A DNA stretch of 64,000 nucleotides from Prorocentrum cordatum (GCA_963575745.1 CAUYUJ010017837.1:863190-927189), one strand, 5' to 3'. Counted from the stretch's first letter, positions 41,964-53,845 are shown. Numbers and translations: made by a program. Notes: generated from the sequence alone by a model not told the origin.

Positions 41964-42938
41964 CCCCCCTCCCCCCCCTCCCCCCCCTCCTTCGTCGCCG
42001 CTTAACGCGTCTTCCGTTTCGCCCTTGCCCCTCGGTTTCCAAGGGGGGCCCTGCGCCGGCGAGTCGCGGGGGGGCCGCGGGAGAGAGGGGTCAATGCAAC
42101 AGAACAATCAAAACAATGGATGATCCAGAGCAAGCGCGAGAGCGACCTTCAGACGCGCGACGCGGAAGCGAGCGGCGACGGCAAAGAACAAGCTTTTGAC
42201 CAATCGGCATCCTTCGAGACATCAGAAACTCGAATACGCGCGCCCACTCGAGCCACCAACTGTCACTCCTTCACTCCACGGCGTTCCCCCGCAACCGTGG
42301 CAGACGCCCACGTAATGGCCCGCGCCGTAAAACTAGCAGAGCGCGAACGTTAAATTCACGGCCCCATATTGACATGTTTCCATAATACGAAGGACAGCGT
42401 CGGTCCACAAAGCAATCTCATCCCGAACAAGTAGCGGCAGTGCATATCCACGGCGAACATTCCACGACACCCGGCAGCACTGCATGCGCGTTGGCCACCG
42501 CTCCACCAATGGGTATATTCAGCTTGAGCTCAGGGAGTTACACCATCTGGCGGGTGAAGATACGACGCAGGAGAGCGACGTGGATCTGTGTCAGCCGCTT
42601 TTAACTCTCTAGCGCCCACGCAGGCCTCCGAGGAGAAACATTATGCAGGGGGCTCTCTTGAACACCTCAAGCCGCTTCTACCCCGATGCGTAAAGGGCGG
42701 AACCCATGTCGTTGATGACGCACTTTGAGCGCCGACGGGCTGCCCCTCAAAGAGGGCGACGACCAGGCGGGCGCCGCAGCCGGGCGAGGCGCCCAGGGCC
42801 ACCCCAGAGCACCCCCCTGCAGAAGTGCAGAACATCGACGACTGCATTGCCATAGCTAGGACACTATGAGTTCTGGCGACCCGTCTTATGCCGCTGTGGC
42901 CAAGGATGGACCTCGATCGTGCCCCTCGGGCCCCTCCC
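41964..42938. other. no gene seen
   Basis: C-rich on the left, moderate GC after 42100. Frames are short and unrecognisable. Confidence 0.5.
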
Positions 42939-42939
42939 C

Positions 42940-42981
42940 CTCCCCCTCCTCCTCCTCCTCCTCCTCCTCCTCCTCCTCCTC
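42940..42981. repeat. (CTC)n microsatellite
   Basis: About 14 CTC triplets. Confidence 0.95.
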
Positions 42982-42999
42982 GCCAAAATATTGCCAACT

Positions 43000-43412
43000 C
43001 GACTAGAGTTGATCGCGAGTAAGTTCGGCACCGTTCGCTTTGGAAATGACAGCGGCGCCTGGGAAGCCGACGTTGCGAGCTGAAGCCTCCTATCCGCAAC
43101 TGCCCTGGCGAGCTGCCCGCTGCCGCCGTGAGATTGCGCTGCGCGGGCGCTCGCGCGAGGTCTGTTCCTGCGCCGACGATGCACTGCTATGTGCCCGTTC
43201 CAGATGTAGGGCGCATGCAGCGGGGGGCCAATCTCGCGACATCTCGAAAACTGCTTACCCGACCCCGCTCTCTCGAAGAACAGAGATACTTCACACTGCG
43301 CCGTCGCGTCCAGTAAAAAGCACTTCAAAGGGTAAGCGCCCGGAGTTGGCCCGCGCGCAGGCGGCGTCATCCAATCTCTCGCTCGCTGACATGTAGGCAG
43401 CGCAGCGCTGGT
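43000..43412 (-). CDS. hypothetical coding-like segment
   Basis: The minus frame reads KFVFTSAALPTCQRARDWM, then PLKCFLLDATAQCEVSLFFE and FPKRTVPNLLAINSSRVGN, with an ordinary amino-acid mix and no stop for about 135 codons. It is flanked on both sides by triplet SSRs in the same frame. No family is recognised. Confidence 0.25.
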
Positions 43413-43419
43413 GAAAACA

Positions 43420-44450
43420 AACTTCCCATCCCCCTCCTCCGCGCCCCCCCCCGCCCCCCCCCCTCTCCCCCCCCCCCCCCCTCCCCCTCGTCGCCATCGT
43501 CGCCATCGTCGCGCCATTCCCATCATCGCGCTCACGATCGTCCGCATCAAGCGCGCCATCCTCATCATAACCATGACCCCCCCCCATATCATCATCGTCA
43601 TCGACGCCCTCGCCCTGATCCTCATCATCACCACCATCCCGAGAATCACCCCCATCCACATGTTCGCCATCATCCCCGCCCTGCTCCTCCTCATCACCAC
43701 CGCCACCATCGCCACCATCATCACCACCATCAGCAGTGCCATCATCATCATTGTCACCATCATGGTCATCATCAACAGTGGCATGGCATCATCACCATGA
43801 TCGTCAGCAGCATCACCAACATCGCCATCGTCAACATAATCATCATCATCGCCATCATCTTTCATCACTATCATCATCATCATCACTATCATCATGACCA
43901 ACAACATCACAATCATCATCGTAATCATCACCCGCAGCATCAGCATTTTCCCTTTCCTCATCATCCTCATCATCCTCATCACCATTATCATCACTATCAA
44001 CATCTGACCCTCTCTAGTCCGCCGTCGTCGTCGTGGTCCTCCTCCTACTCCTCCTTCTCCTCCACCCTCCCTCCTGTCTTCCTTCCAGCCTTCCTCGCCG
44101 CATCCTTCTCCTTCCTCGCCGCCTCCTGTTCAAACTTCTGCCCCTGCCTCCTCGCCCGCCTCCGCCTCCTCCTTCTCCTCTGCGCTCTCCTCCTCCTTCT
44201 CTCTCATCCCCCCCCCTCCTCTTCCCCCCCCCCCTCCCCCCCCCCTTCCACCCCCTCCCCCTCCTCCCCCGCCTCCTCCACCCCCTCGTCGTCCATCCGC
44301 CCAGCCATCTATCGCCGCAGCGACCTCCTCCCCCCCCTCCCCTCGCCTTCCCCCGCGCCCCCCCCCCCCCCGCCCCCCCCGCCGCCCCCCCCCGCCCCCG
44401 CCCCGTTTAGCTCGCCCCCGCAGTCGCGCCCGAAAGGGGGGGGGGTCAAG
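43420..44450. repeat. ATC/ACC then CTC/C-rich tracts
   Basis: Degenerate CATCATCATCACC triplets at 43490-44010, then CTCC/CCCC-rich pyrimidine sequence to 44400 and (GAC)n at 44456-44480. Confidence 0.85.
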
Positions 44451-45630
44451 CGCGCGACGACGACGACGACGACGACGACGCCCCGCCCTGCCCCATCCCG
44501 CGCTGCCTCGCCTGCGCAGGAAGGCGGAGACCACGCGCCTCCGCGCGGGCGGCTTCGCGGGCAGCCTGAGGAAGGAGGAGGGCCTCGGGAGGAAGGGGGT
44601 CGAGCTGATGACGCGCGCGCGTAGCAACGTACTTATCCTCTAAAATGGGGGCGACGCAATACCCAGGGGCCCCGAGGCGATCGAGAGGGTCGAGGCATAG
44701 AGGGCGCGAGCGGAGGGCACGAGAAAACGGACCAAGCTAACCTGGGGCAACATGGATAGCGCCTTAAAGAGCCAGGCTCGTTTTGACAACCTAGAAGGCA
44801 TGGCAGTTTTCCACGGGCGCGCAAGATTCAACGGTCAGTCGACCGCCCCCTCGAGACCGCGCGGAGACAAGGCCGCGCCCATGACGGCTGGGCCTCATTT
44901 AAAGCCTCGCGGGCTTCGACAGAGTCCTCGCGGGCGACCTCCTGAGCTCTGGATGGGGGCGACTTACAAAAGCGGGCCCTCAGGAGCTCATCCAAGGGAT
45001 GCTCGCGCCAGCATGCAGCGCGGGCAATATTCGCGGCGCGCTGCGGTTCATAGCTTTAACGGGAGACTCGAAGGAGCCTACAAACACGGGCGGCCTCGGA
45101 AGCAAGCCCAAAACGGGCGCCGCGGCAGGCGTCAGCCATGCGCTCCACGCACGACTTTGCCAGCCAATGATCAAGCGAGCGGCGACCAGCTGGAAGCGCA
45201 ATCAATCGCAGTGTCTCTTCGAGCGCGGCGCTGCCATTCTGCGCGCGCAACCGATGCGAGCACAACCAGGGGCGCGGATCGCAGTTCGAGCTCGCGTCGC
45301 AGCACTAGAGAATTCCAAGGAGTAGATCGTCGGTCCACGGCGCCGCCTCAGACGCAACCAATTGAGGCGCGGATGCGTCCCAGGAGGAAGCCGAAACACC
45401 TGAGAAAGACGCCCGAGCTCGATCTGCCTCGAGGCCTTGGGCACTGGCAACAACTGCATCACGTGGCCCAGGACAGACGTGCAGCACGTGCTATACAAGA
45501 CTGCCGAAGTGGGGCTGGTTTGGGCCCACGACCGACGGCAGCGCAGCGGGGGCGATATTTGGCTATCGGCAGCGCCCGAGAATCTTCCAGGGACGCACCG
45601 GGGCCCGCCCGCGCCCCGAGATAGAACCAC

Positions 45631-46920
45631 TTATCTTCTGTTCGGAACTTTACTCCAGACCAGGATATACACATGTAAGAGCTTCTGAACCTCGGACTTC
45701 GAGTCGGGGGTGAATCTGCTAGCTGCTGGAACAATCTCGCATTTAGCGGGCTTGAATTTCAGGCGGGCAATCTTTTCCGCGATATTCATGGCCCGAGAAA
45801 GCTGGATGAGACACTTCGACATCTCAAGGGCGCCGCCGAGATCATCGGCGCAATCTCCGTTGATACCCGGCCGCTTATTCTCGAAGCAGCCGCGGTGGTC
45901 AACTAGCGCGGGGGCCAGGGCAGCGGCGAACAAGGAGCCCGAAAACGCCTCTCCCTGGATTGTGCCAGAACGGATCCAGAACGCGTGCCTCGGAAATCCC
46001 TGGACGGAAATCACTCCCTGGACGGCGGGGTACAATATACAAATGAAACCCATCAGCGCTGACGGGCACCTCATCTTCGCGAGCGCTAACATCGCAAACT
46101 CCTGGGGCAGGCTAGGAGGGGCATGTCCATTGTCAAGGGCACGCAGTACTGGGCAGTCATCATCAGCCTCAGGACGGGCTGAGCGCGCACGGGATAACGC
46201 ATCTACTTCCAAGCTATTCGCGCAAAAGCTTCGGCCACGCATGAAGCCGCGCTGACCGCGAGGAATAAGATTGCCCAAAGGTCTTCGAATGGCGAAGTTC
46301 ACCGCCGCAGTCAAAAGTTTAATGCTCGTCCTTCGGGGGCCCAGGACTCGCGCGGCATCGGCTTCCCGATCGCGCTCGCCATCGGGCGTGTCGGGGGCGA
46401 GCTCGCCCTTCGGCAGGAATGCCTGAAGGGCAACATCCCCCGACGAGAAGAGGCTGTCGCCCGCGGGCGCCCACGGGGGGGCGTCGCGCAGCAGCGGCGG
46501 CCCAGAGGGATGGGCGAGCCAGGCATCATAGCGCAATCCATCAACTCCAGGTGCTGAGTCGCTGACACGGAGTGCCACTTCCTTCGGCGCGGCGAACGGC
46601 GGCGGCGGGCAATCGTCGAAGTTGACGGTCTTGACGAACCGATCGGCGCAATCAGCGGCAGCTTTCGCAGGCCACGGCTTCCGAGCAAACGCCTCGCCCC
46701 AATGCGATGTGAGAGCAGCGGCGCGATCGGCGGCGCCCTCTACCCCCGCCCCCTCCACCACTATCGCTCTCAAAACCAATCTTCTCGAAAACGGCATCCA
46801 TGGGCCAGCCCGGCGATTGGTGGCCTGAAGTTGCTGTCGGAAACGGGCGCGCGAACTTATGCCCTGGGCCTGGTCGAGACGAGCTTGAATCGGTGCGCGA
46901 TCGAATTCAGCAGCTTTCAA
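45631..46920 (-). pseudogene. LINE reverse transcriptase
   Basis: A 429-residue frame with RT boxes in order: SAPGVDGLRYDAW, FLPKGE, QRGFMRGRSFCANSLEVD, a degraded first catalytic box LDNGHAPPSLP (Asp kept, the usual A-F-P-S changed), TIQGEAFSGSLFAAAL, the catalytic pair in GDCADDLGGALE, and KFKPAKCEIVP. A piece between DAWLAHPSG and FLPKGE looks shortened. The C-terminal thumb continues in a different frame (QLLPVPKASRQIELGRLSQV, about 45445). RT copies element RNA at a nicked target. The altered first box and the frameshift make activity unlikely. Confidence 0.8.
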
Positions 46921-47432
46921 ATTCCACTTCGCTCGAACAGCGTTGAAACGAAGCCGGGTGGAGCAAGCGCTCTTGGCCGCCGCGAATCTCGAAGAAATCG
47001 GGGGCCATCTCGCGCGAGCTCAGCAGTGACCCAGCACGCGCGCAGTCTTAGCGCCAAACAGCACGCGCGAGGGCGCGAGCGAGTAGTAGCAGGGTCCGCG
47101 AGACACGCGGGAACTTGGAAGCCGAGAGGTCGCGGGCGCGACTGGTCTCCTGCGCAAGCACCTCGTGCCCCTGCAGCCTGCGGGGGGGGGCTCATCGAGG
47201 CAAGGTGTTCTTCCTCAGCTTCAACATATTTACCAGGGGCCGACTTGTATATGACCGACGTAGCGATGTGCTTCGGGATGGGGCAGTCGCTGTCAGTGGC
47301 GAGCTCTCGGGGGAGAAACGTGACAACCAACGCAGCGTAATCGCTCACTTTGCCTCTAGAGAGCTCCTCGGGTTTGCCTGCAACTCTAGCGCGCAATAAA
47401 TCAGCGCAATCATCCAGCCAGGCCGAGAGCAC
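46917..47432 (-). pseudogene. LINE endonuclease C-terminal part
   Basis: The frame reads VLSAWLDDCADLLRARVAG then KVSDYAALVVTFLPRELATD. The second phrase corresponds to the endonuclease SDH box, with His replaced by Tyr. The first phrase repeats, almost word for word, the end of the upstream endonuclease segment on the other side of the 559-bp insertion. Confidence 0.6.
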
Positions 47433-47991
47433 AAAGGGGGAACGCAAAACAAGACTTCGAGCCCTCGGCCCTAAGAAGCCCCCAGGAGGCCCCAACAAGC
47501 CCCTGAGGGGCCCCAAAAGCCCCCAAGAGGCCTTCAGGAGGCCCCCCAAGCGACGCTGAGGAGGCCCCCCAGCGGCCCCAAGAGGCACCCCAAATGCCAC
47601 CTCCGGCACGCAAGCACATGCCAACGACCCGACGCGTTTAAGGGCCCGCCGCAACCCCCAAAAGTCCCCAAATCCGGCAAGGCTCCGAAGAGGCCCCAAA
47701 AATAATCATCAACACCTCATCCTAAGAAACTGCCTAGAGCTCTCCGAAGCGACCCCGAGCGTACCCAGGAGGACTCTAACCTTCTACCAAGGCACGGTGG
47801 CAGGATCCCCTTTCGAAACTTTTCGGCCCTCCTGGACAGCCCCGGCTAATCTCGAAAGTCTGCAGAGGTCTCTCGGGCCATCTTGCCGCTCTCGCCCCGC
47901 TGCTGCCCAGCTACGCGTCTTCCACAAGCGCGGTGGCGGATATGCGCGGCTCAGTCATGCGAAATGGGCCGGCGGAGTGAGCGAAGCGATT
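47433..47991. mobile_element. 559-bp insertion between 39-bp direct repeats
   Basis: The 39-bp sequence CAATAAATCAGCGCAATCAT... occurs at 47394-47432 and 47992-48030 with one mismatch, and the LINE endonuclease reading continues across if one copy plus the insert is removed. The insert contains GGAGGCCCC/AGGGGCCCC-type short repeats (47470-47580) and no ORF of note. A 39-bp duplication is long for a DNA transposon. Confidence 0.6.
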
Positions 47992-48483
47992 CAATAAATC
48001 AGCGCAATCATCCAGCCAAGCCGAGAGCACCATAATCAATCTATAACAGCAACTGCATCCGCCTGCTTGTCGTCGTGGGTGGCTGCAGTAGGCGGGATCC
48101 CAATGAACGAATCTCAAGTGTCGCACCATCTCGGCGCCTGCGCATGCAGGGGTTGAGCGCTTCTTTGGGCCTCCGATGGCTGCGCAAAGCTCAGTTGTTT
48201 CGTGCGCGAAATTGAAATCATCCGTGACAACAGTTAAACAGCCCTCCGGAATAGCTTCAGATCCGGCCCGGTTCCTGGATATTAGATTACACGCGTCCCG
48301 AACTTGGCTCGCAGTTAATTCACGAATATGAACGTTCCAATGGGTTATCTTAACGTTTTCGCTAGATATCACTACACGCAGCACACGACCAGGAATATGA
48401 GCTGAAGAGGAGGAGGAGACTCCCAGAGGAAGAGTGGGGGTGGGATTCCCTCGGGCAAGGACCCCAGGATCGACCGTGGCCAC
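47992..48483 (-). pseudogene. LINE endonuclease middle part
   Basis: The frame contains GRVLRVVISSENVKITHWNV, ASQVRDACNLI and GCLTVVTDDFNFA. The last corresponds to the GDFN box of AP-endonuclease-like LINE nucleases, with Gly changed. EMVRHLRFVHWDPAYCSHPR follows. The nuclease nicks target DNA to prime reverse transcription. Confidence 0.6.
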
Positions 48484-48519
48484 ACCCCCACGGATGCGGC
48501 CCCCACGATCTTCCCCGCA

Positions 48520-48841
48520 GAAACTCGAAACAAATCAGAGCTCCAGGAAGAATCTTCTGTAAAAACGCACGCAATTGGGCGTCATGTTGGTGCACTTCTT
48601 CAAACGAAGTAACAGAGGAACCAAGGCGCAGCCTATACATATAACCCAGTTTGTCAGATGCATGAACCCCTTCATACGGGAGAAGCGCCCGACAATTCCA
48701 CGTAGTGAAATTTATGCCACCAGCCGAACTCATATCATAAAACGTCTGTGATGTCGACCTTGGAAGCAGCTGCACAAACCTGTTAAAGACACCACTCAGG
48801 CTCAGCATCAGGCTCGAAGACCGAGCGCGTGTGCTCGACAA
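48520..48841 (-). pseudogene. LINE endonuclease N-terminal part
   Basis: AGGINFTTWNCRALL and SVTSFEEVHQHDAQLRAFLQ match the opening W-N and catalytic E-E-V-H boxes of the endonuclease/exonuclease/phosphatase fold. The frame shifts near 48500, where a GGGGGTGTGGCC repeat begins. Confidence 0.6.
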
Positions 48842-49109
48842 GCTCGGCTTTGGACAAGCTCAGTTTCGTCGCCTGGTTCCACAAAACCTCAAAGTTCTCG
48901 CAACCCTGTTCCGGGTCGATCTTCCACACTGCATCCCATCCCACAGAGAGCCAGCCACGATCGCGATCGAAAAAGATCTTGGAGCCCTGCGCGTGCGGCA
49001 GCAGAGCGAACCTCGTCTTGCGCCCGAGAATATCGAGCTTGATCTGGCGCGGGTTCTTATATTGCGAAGCATGAAGGCGATCCGCTCCTCCACCACCATG
49101 AGCGTCCAC
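48783..49109 (-). pseudogene. LINE ORF1-like N-terminal segment, function unknown
   Basis: The frame reads QYKNPRQIKLDILGRKTRF, then FFDRDRGWLSVGWDAVWKID and LWNQATKLSLSKAELVEHTR, ending shortly inside the endonuclease segment. Composition is clearly protein-like and it lies where ORF1 or a polyprotein N-terminus should be. No domain is recognised. Confidence 0.45.
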
Positions 49110-50430
49110 CGAGAACTGGCGAGGAAGAGGAGCGACCGTACCAAGAATTGGCGAAGAAGAGGAGGAGGAGAAGGAGGAGGAGGAGACCAGCGTAGGAGGG
49201 GAGTCCGTCCATCCCTACCTCTCCCGAGAGAGGGCGAGCTCGGCCGCGCCTGGCCTGGGTGGCGCCGATGGCGCCCATGATGAAGTGGCCCAGGGGCGGC
49301 GAGCCGTATTTATATCAAGCAGCGTCAAAGACCACGGCACGGAAGGGGAAGAAGTGGGAGGGACGGCAGAGGGCAGAAGGAGGAGGAGGAGGAGAAGGAG
49401 GAGGAGGAGGAGGAGGAGAAGGAAGAGGAGGAGGAGGAAGAGGAGGCCCCCCCGCCGCCGTCGCCGGCAAACGCTCTGGCGACGGGCGGCAGCCGACGCA
49501 GACCCGCCGGGCGCGCCGCAGAACGCGCAGGGCGCGCGTCAGTCGGCCTCCCCCGCGGCCAGCTCCGCTGCCAGCGAGGGCCCGGTTGCCGCCGCGTGCA
49601 GCTCCTGAAGGAGGAGGTCCATAGGGAGGGGGGAGGACGGGGTCGATGAGGTAGAGGAGGAGGCGGCGGAGCCGGAATAGCTGGAGGAGGAGGAGGAGGA
49701 GGAGGAGGAGGAGGAGGAGGAGGAGGAGGAGGAGGAGGAGGCCGGGACGGACGGCAGCGGAACCGAGGGGGGAGAAGAACCGCAGCCGATGGCCCGCGGA
49801 GTCCAAATGGCCCACCCGGGGCGGCCCGTGCGTTTCGACAAAAGGACCGTGTCGACCCACAGCCAAAAAAAACAGCGATATCCAGCAGTGGCGATGAGGG
49901 CTCTCCAGCACGCCCAATGGCAGACGTTCGTACCCAGACATCCGACGATGAGTCCTTGTTCGATGCGCGGCCCCAGAGGTCCCAACACTTTCCCTAGGAG
50001 GGCAAACCTTGGCCCCGTGTAATTTTATTGTCCTGGGCCCGGTAACAGGCCCCCAGATGCCGACATCAAGGAAGACCGCCCAGATTGGGAAACTCACCGT
50101 GATCCCAGATTGGGAAACGCCCAGGAGCGAAACACCCTGATCCGCCACCGTGCCCCCTGGCACGTTGAGGCGTGGAAGAATGCCAAGGCGCTTGGTAAGG
50201 TTTTTGTAATATAAGAAACGACCGCCCCTCCCTCTACTCGCGGGCTGTTGCCATTAGACCATCCTGCGTGGTATTCGCCCCTCCCGTGGACCCCTCCCTA
50301 GAGGGCTTCGCCACAACTCAACGTACATCACTCGTACCTCGCTCTTCCCGTCACCCGAAAAATACAAAGAAACGGGCCATGGGAGCCGCCCGGGAGCCGC
50401 TTTACTTGAACAAATACAAAAGAAACGGGC
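49110..50430. other. no gene seen; GAG tracts and an old terminal-hairpin repeat
   Basis: GAG tracts at about 49370-49445 and 49683-49742. 49936-50010 (CCCAGACATCCGACGATGAG, then CCAGAGGTCCC) is a weak minus-strand member of the terminal-hairpin family. Short CCAGATTGGGAAAC direct repeats lie at about 50079 and 50105. Otherwise featureless. Confidence 0.5.
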
Positions 50431-50593
50431 TACAGTCGGGGCGTTGACCTGAGGCACCTTAAATAAGGAACGAGGCCCCTTTTTTCCATAAGTTAAACTT
50501 CGATTTCCTATCGAAAGCACAAGGAAAACCTGAGGCAAGCGGATAAACACGTAAGGAACACGAAGCCCCTCCCCAACGAAAAGGGTTCCTTCT
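50431..50593 (+). repeat. 163-bp dispersed repeat B, copy 1
   Basis: Starts TACAGTCGGGGCGTTGACCT and ends CAACGAAAAGGGTTCCTTCT. Its partner at 57441-57603 has the same length and orientation. No terminal inverted repeats are visible. Confidence 0.85.
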
Positions 50594-50619
50594 TCAGGGC
50601 CCTGACTGTATTAGACCAT

Positions 50620-50950
50620 TGTGCCTGGGCCTCGCCCCTCCCCTGGACCCCTCCCTAGAAGGCTTAGCCCCAACTCAACGTCATCACTCGTGCCTCGCTC
50701 TTTCCGTCATCCGGGGTGCGCCCTCCTCGCCCCTCCCCTGGACCCCTCCCTAGAAGGCTTCGCCCCGCCAGAGCGTTCATCACTCGTACCTCGCTCTTTC
50801 CGTTATCTGGGACCCGGGATGCCAGCCCCCTCGAACTCCCCCTAATTTCATTCCTTCCAACTAACGGATCGCACGCGACGCGCGCTTTCCGTCATCTGGG
50901 ACCCGGGACGCCACCCCCCTCGAACTCCCCGAACTCCCCCTAGTTTCATT
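50620..50950. repeat. imperfect tandem repeats, 80-100 bp
   Basis: CCCCTCCCCTGGACCCCTCC...CTTTCCGTCATC units at about 50635 and 50727, with relatives at 50275 and 51176, joined to GACTAACGGATCGCACGC-type units that continue to 53840. Confidence 0.75.
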
Positions 50951-50953
50951 CAT

Positions 50954-51122
50954 TACACCCTGCGAAATGCTTAAGAAATCATGGGTTAAGAAATTCATAG
51001 TCTCAGAACTTGAATAAAAACCCAACGTTTCCATTGAAATCTTAAGATTTATATTGAAATGTTAAGAAAAATCGAGACTCTGGCCGAAAACTTGGGTTTT
51101 CTTAAGCATCGCCTGGAGTGTA
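50954..51122 (+). mobile_element. 165-bp TA-flanked MITE, copy 2
   Basis: Occupies 50956-51120 between TA dinucleotides. The ends CACCCTGCGAAATGCTTAAG and CTTAAGCATCGCCTGGAGTG form inverted repeats. See the copy at 4833-5001. Confidence 0.8.
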
Positions 51123-52166
51123 TGGCTAACGGATCGCACGCTGCGCGCGCTTTCCGTCATCCGGTTTGCGCGCCCCTCGCCCCGCGCCTGAACCCCTCCC
51201 TAAGAGGGCTTCGCCCCACCAGAGCGTCATCCCTTCGTACCTCGCTCTCTCCGTCACCTGCTCGGCACGGGGACGGAAAGCGCATTTACTTCCAGAGCAC
51301 GAGCTGTCGCTGGCTTGCCCGTTCTTTCTCTCTGTCTCCCCGTCTGGAGGCTCCCTTGGGGCATCTTGGTGGCATATTGGGCGCCCTCTAGGGTTATCTA
51401 GAAACCGCAGGGGGCCTCTTCAGGGGGAACTAGGGCGTGTTGGTACCTGGGGAAGGCACTAGAGCGCGATAAAGCACGAATGGTGATTGTGATAGTACTG
51501 TGGATGATGATGACGACGACATACTATCTCTTGGGAGCATCTTGGGCCTCCTTGGGCCGTCTTGTGGCTCTCTTAGGCCGTCTTGGGGCCCCTTTGGGCC
51601 GTCCTCAGGCCCGCTTGGGAGCCTCTCGGGCCGTTATGGCACAATCTCGGGGGGCCCTGGAGCTGTATTGGGCCGGTCTTGCTCGAAAAACGAGAAGCTG
51701 GAACACCTTCACAAACCTACAGACAACAATGGTTTTGGCGTCATCCGGCACTCTTGGGGGTCCTCTCGGGGGCCGCTTGGTGTGTTTTGGAGGCCTCTTG
51801 GGCTGTGCTGAAGCCATCTTGGGCTATCTTGGATCGCTCTTGGGCCGTCCTCGGGCCCGTCTGGGCCTCTCTTACGCCGTCTGGTACCTTAAGCTGGCGA
51901 GGAGCCTACGCGGAGCCTACGCGAGCTGACGCAGAGCTTACGCGGAGCTTACGCGGAGCTTACGCACTCGTTAACAGGGAAATCCATGTTAACAAGCACC
52001 TGACCCTGCTCAGGTACCCGTTAACGGGGAATTTACAAGGAATGCCATGTTAACGAGGCCCTGACCCTGCTCGGGCACCCGTTCACAGGGAATTCCGTGC
52101 AATTTCCCTGTAAATGGATGCCTGAGCCCGCTCAAGCACCCGCCTTTCCATATTAAAGGCTCCGTT
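51123..52166. repeat. about 1.05-kb tandem duplication, unit 1
   Basis: From the TAACGGATCGCACGC box through GGAGCTTACGC 11-mers (51905-51970) and CGTTAACAGGGAATT-type subrepeats to the AGGCTCCGTTAACAAGG end. It matches unit 2 closely; shared words such as GTCGCTGGCTTGCCCG are offset by 1022 bp. Confidence 0.9.
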
Positions 52167-52727
52167 AACAAGGAAAAGGGGAGTAGATCCCTGGGGGACG
52201 GGATGCCACCCCCCTCGAACTCCCCCTAGTTTCATTCCTTCCGACTAACGGATCGCACGCTACGCGCGCTTTCCGTCACCTGCTCGGCACGGGGACGGAA
52301 AGCGCATTTACTTCCAGAGCACGAGATGTCGCTGGCTTGCCCGTTCTTTCTCTCTGTCTCCCCGTCTGGAGGCTCTATTGCGGCATCTTGGTGGCATATT
52401 GGGCGCCCTCTAGGGCTATCTAGAAGCCGCAGGAGGCCTCTCCAAGGGGGAACTAAGGCGTGTTGGCATCTTGGGAAGGCACTAGAGCGCGATAAAGCAC
52501 GAATGAAGATTATGATAGTGCTGTGGATGATGATGGCGACGACATACTGTCTCTTGGGAGCATCTTGGGCCTCTCCCAGGCCCTCCTTGGGCCGTCTTGT
52601 GGCTCTCTTAGGCCATCTTGGGGCCCTTTCGGGCCGTCCTCAGGGCCGCTTGGGAGCCTCTCGGGCCGTTATGGCACAATCTCGGGGGGCCTATCGGGCC
52701 CTTCTTTCTCGAAAAACGAGAAGCTCG

Positions 52728-52783
52728 AAAACCTTCACAAACCTAAAGACAACAATTGTTGTCTTTAGGTTTGTGAAGGTTTT
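52728..52783. repeat. perfect 56-bp palindrome
   Basis: Two 28-base arms meet without a spacer at AA|TT (between 52755 and 52756). The right arm reads TTGTTGTCTTTAGGTTTGTG and on to GGTTTT. Confidence 0.97.
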
Positions 52784-52810
52784 TTGTTTTGCGTCGTCCG
52801 GCACAAAAAT

Positions 52811-52887
52811 GCATTAATGGTTTTGCGTCGTCCGGCACAAAAACCATTAATGGTTTTTGTGCCGGACGACGCAAAAACCATTAATGG
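52811..52887. repeat. 77-bp near-perfect palindrome
   Basis: Centred between 52848 and 52849 (CCATT|AATGG). 28 bases pair exactly on each side, and pairing resumes after a one-base slip. GCGTCGTCCGGCAC occurs four times in 52790-52910, three direct and one inverted. Confidence 0.95.
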
Positions 52888-53339
52888 TTTTGCGTCGTCC
52901 GGCACTCTTGGGGGTCCTCTCGGGGGCCGCTTGGTGTGTCTTGGAGGCCTATTGGGCTGTACTGAGGCCATCTTGGGCTATCTTGGATCGCTCTTGGGCA
53001 GTCCTCGGGCCCGTCTGGGCCTCTCTTACGCCGTCTGGTACCTTAAGCTGGCAAGGAGCCTGAGCGGAGCATACGCGAGCTGACACAGAGCTTACGCGAG
53101 CTTACGCGGAACTCACGCGGAGCTTACGCACTCGTTAACAGGGAAATCCATGTTAACAAGCACCTGACCCCGCTCAGGTACCCGTTAACATGGAATTTAC
53201 CAGGAATGCCATGTTAACGAGGCCCTGACCCCGCTCGGGCACCCGTTCACAGGGAATTCCGTGCAATTTCCGTGTTAATGGATGCCTGAGCCCGCTCAAG
53301 CACCCGCCTTTCCATGTTAAAGGCTCCGTTAAAAAGCAA

Positions 53340-53845
53340 AAAAACCATTAGATCCTGGGACGCGGGATGCCACCCCCTCAAGCTCACCCTAATTTTTTTC
53401 CTTCCGGCTAACGGATCGCACGCTACGCGCGCTTTCCGTCACCCCCCACACCCCCCTTGTTATTTCTCCCGACTAACGGATCGCGAACTTTCCGTCATCT
53501 GGGCGTCAGGCTGTTTACCCCCGACACGCCCTCTTGTCATTTCTTCCGGCTAACGGATCGTGACACTACGCGCGCTTTCCGTCATCTGACCCTCCGGCTG
53601 CCTACTCCCCCACCCCCTCTGGTATTTTTTCCGACTAACGGATCGCGACGCTACGCGCGCTTTCTTCATCTGGGCGCGAGGTGCCTACCCCTACACTCCC
53701 CTTGTTATGTCTCCAGACTAACGGATCGCGACGCTACGCGAGCGTTCCGTCATCTGGAGGTCGGGCTACCTGCCCACCCCTTTTTGTTTTCTCTCGACTG
53801 ACGGATCGCGACGCTTCGCGCGCTTTCCATCATCTGGGGGCACAT
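53340..53845. repeat. about 80-bp tandem array
   Basis: The marker CTAACGGATCGCGACGCTAC or variants recurs at about 53408, 53475, 53553, 53636, 53717 and 53798, with CGCGCTTTCCGTCATCTGG. Confidence 0.85.

Larger units (their letters stand above)
44980..49109 (-). mobile_element. LINE (ORF1-like, AP-endonuclease, RT), broken
   Basis: Ordered minus-strand remnants from right to left: an ORF1-like segment (49109-48783), endonuclease start (48720-48520), endonuclease middle (48483-47992), a 559-bp insertion, endonuclease end (47432-about 47200), RT (46920-45700) and an RT tail (45500-44980). It is the most complete LINE in the window but carries frameshifts at most junctions. No poly(A) tail or target duplication was seen. 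Confidence 0.7.
52247..53333. repeat. about 1.09-kb tandem duplication, unit 2, with palindromic insertion
   Basis: Homologous to unit 1 except for about 145 extra bases at 52752-52900. There a junction sequence is repeated back and forth to form two palindromes. Confidence 0.9.
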
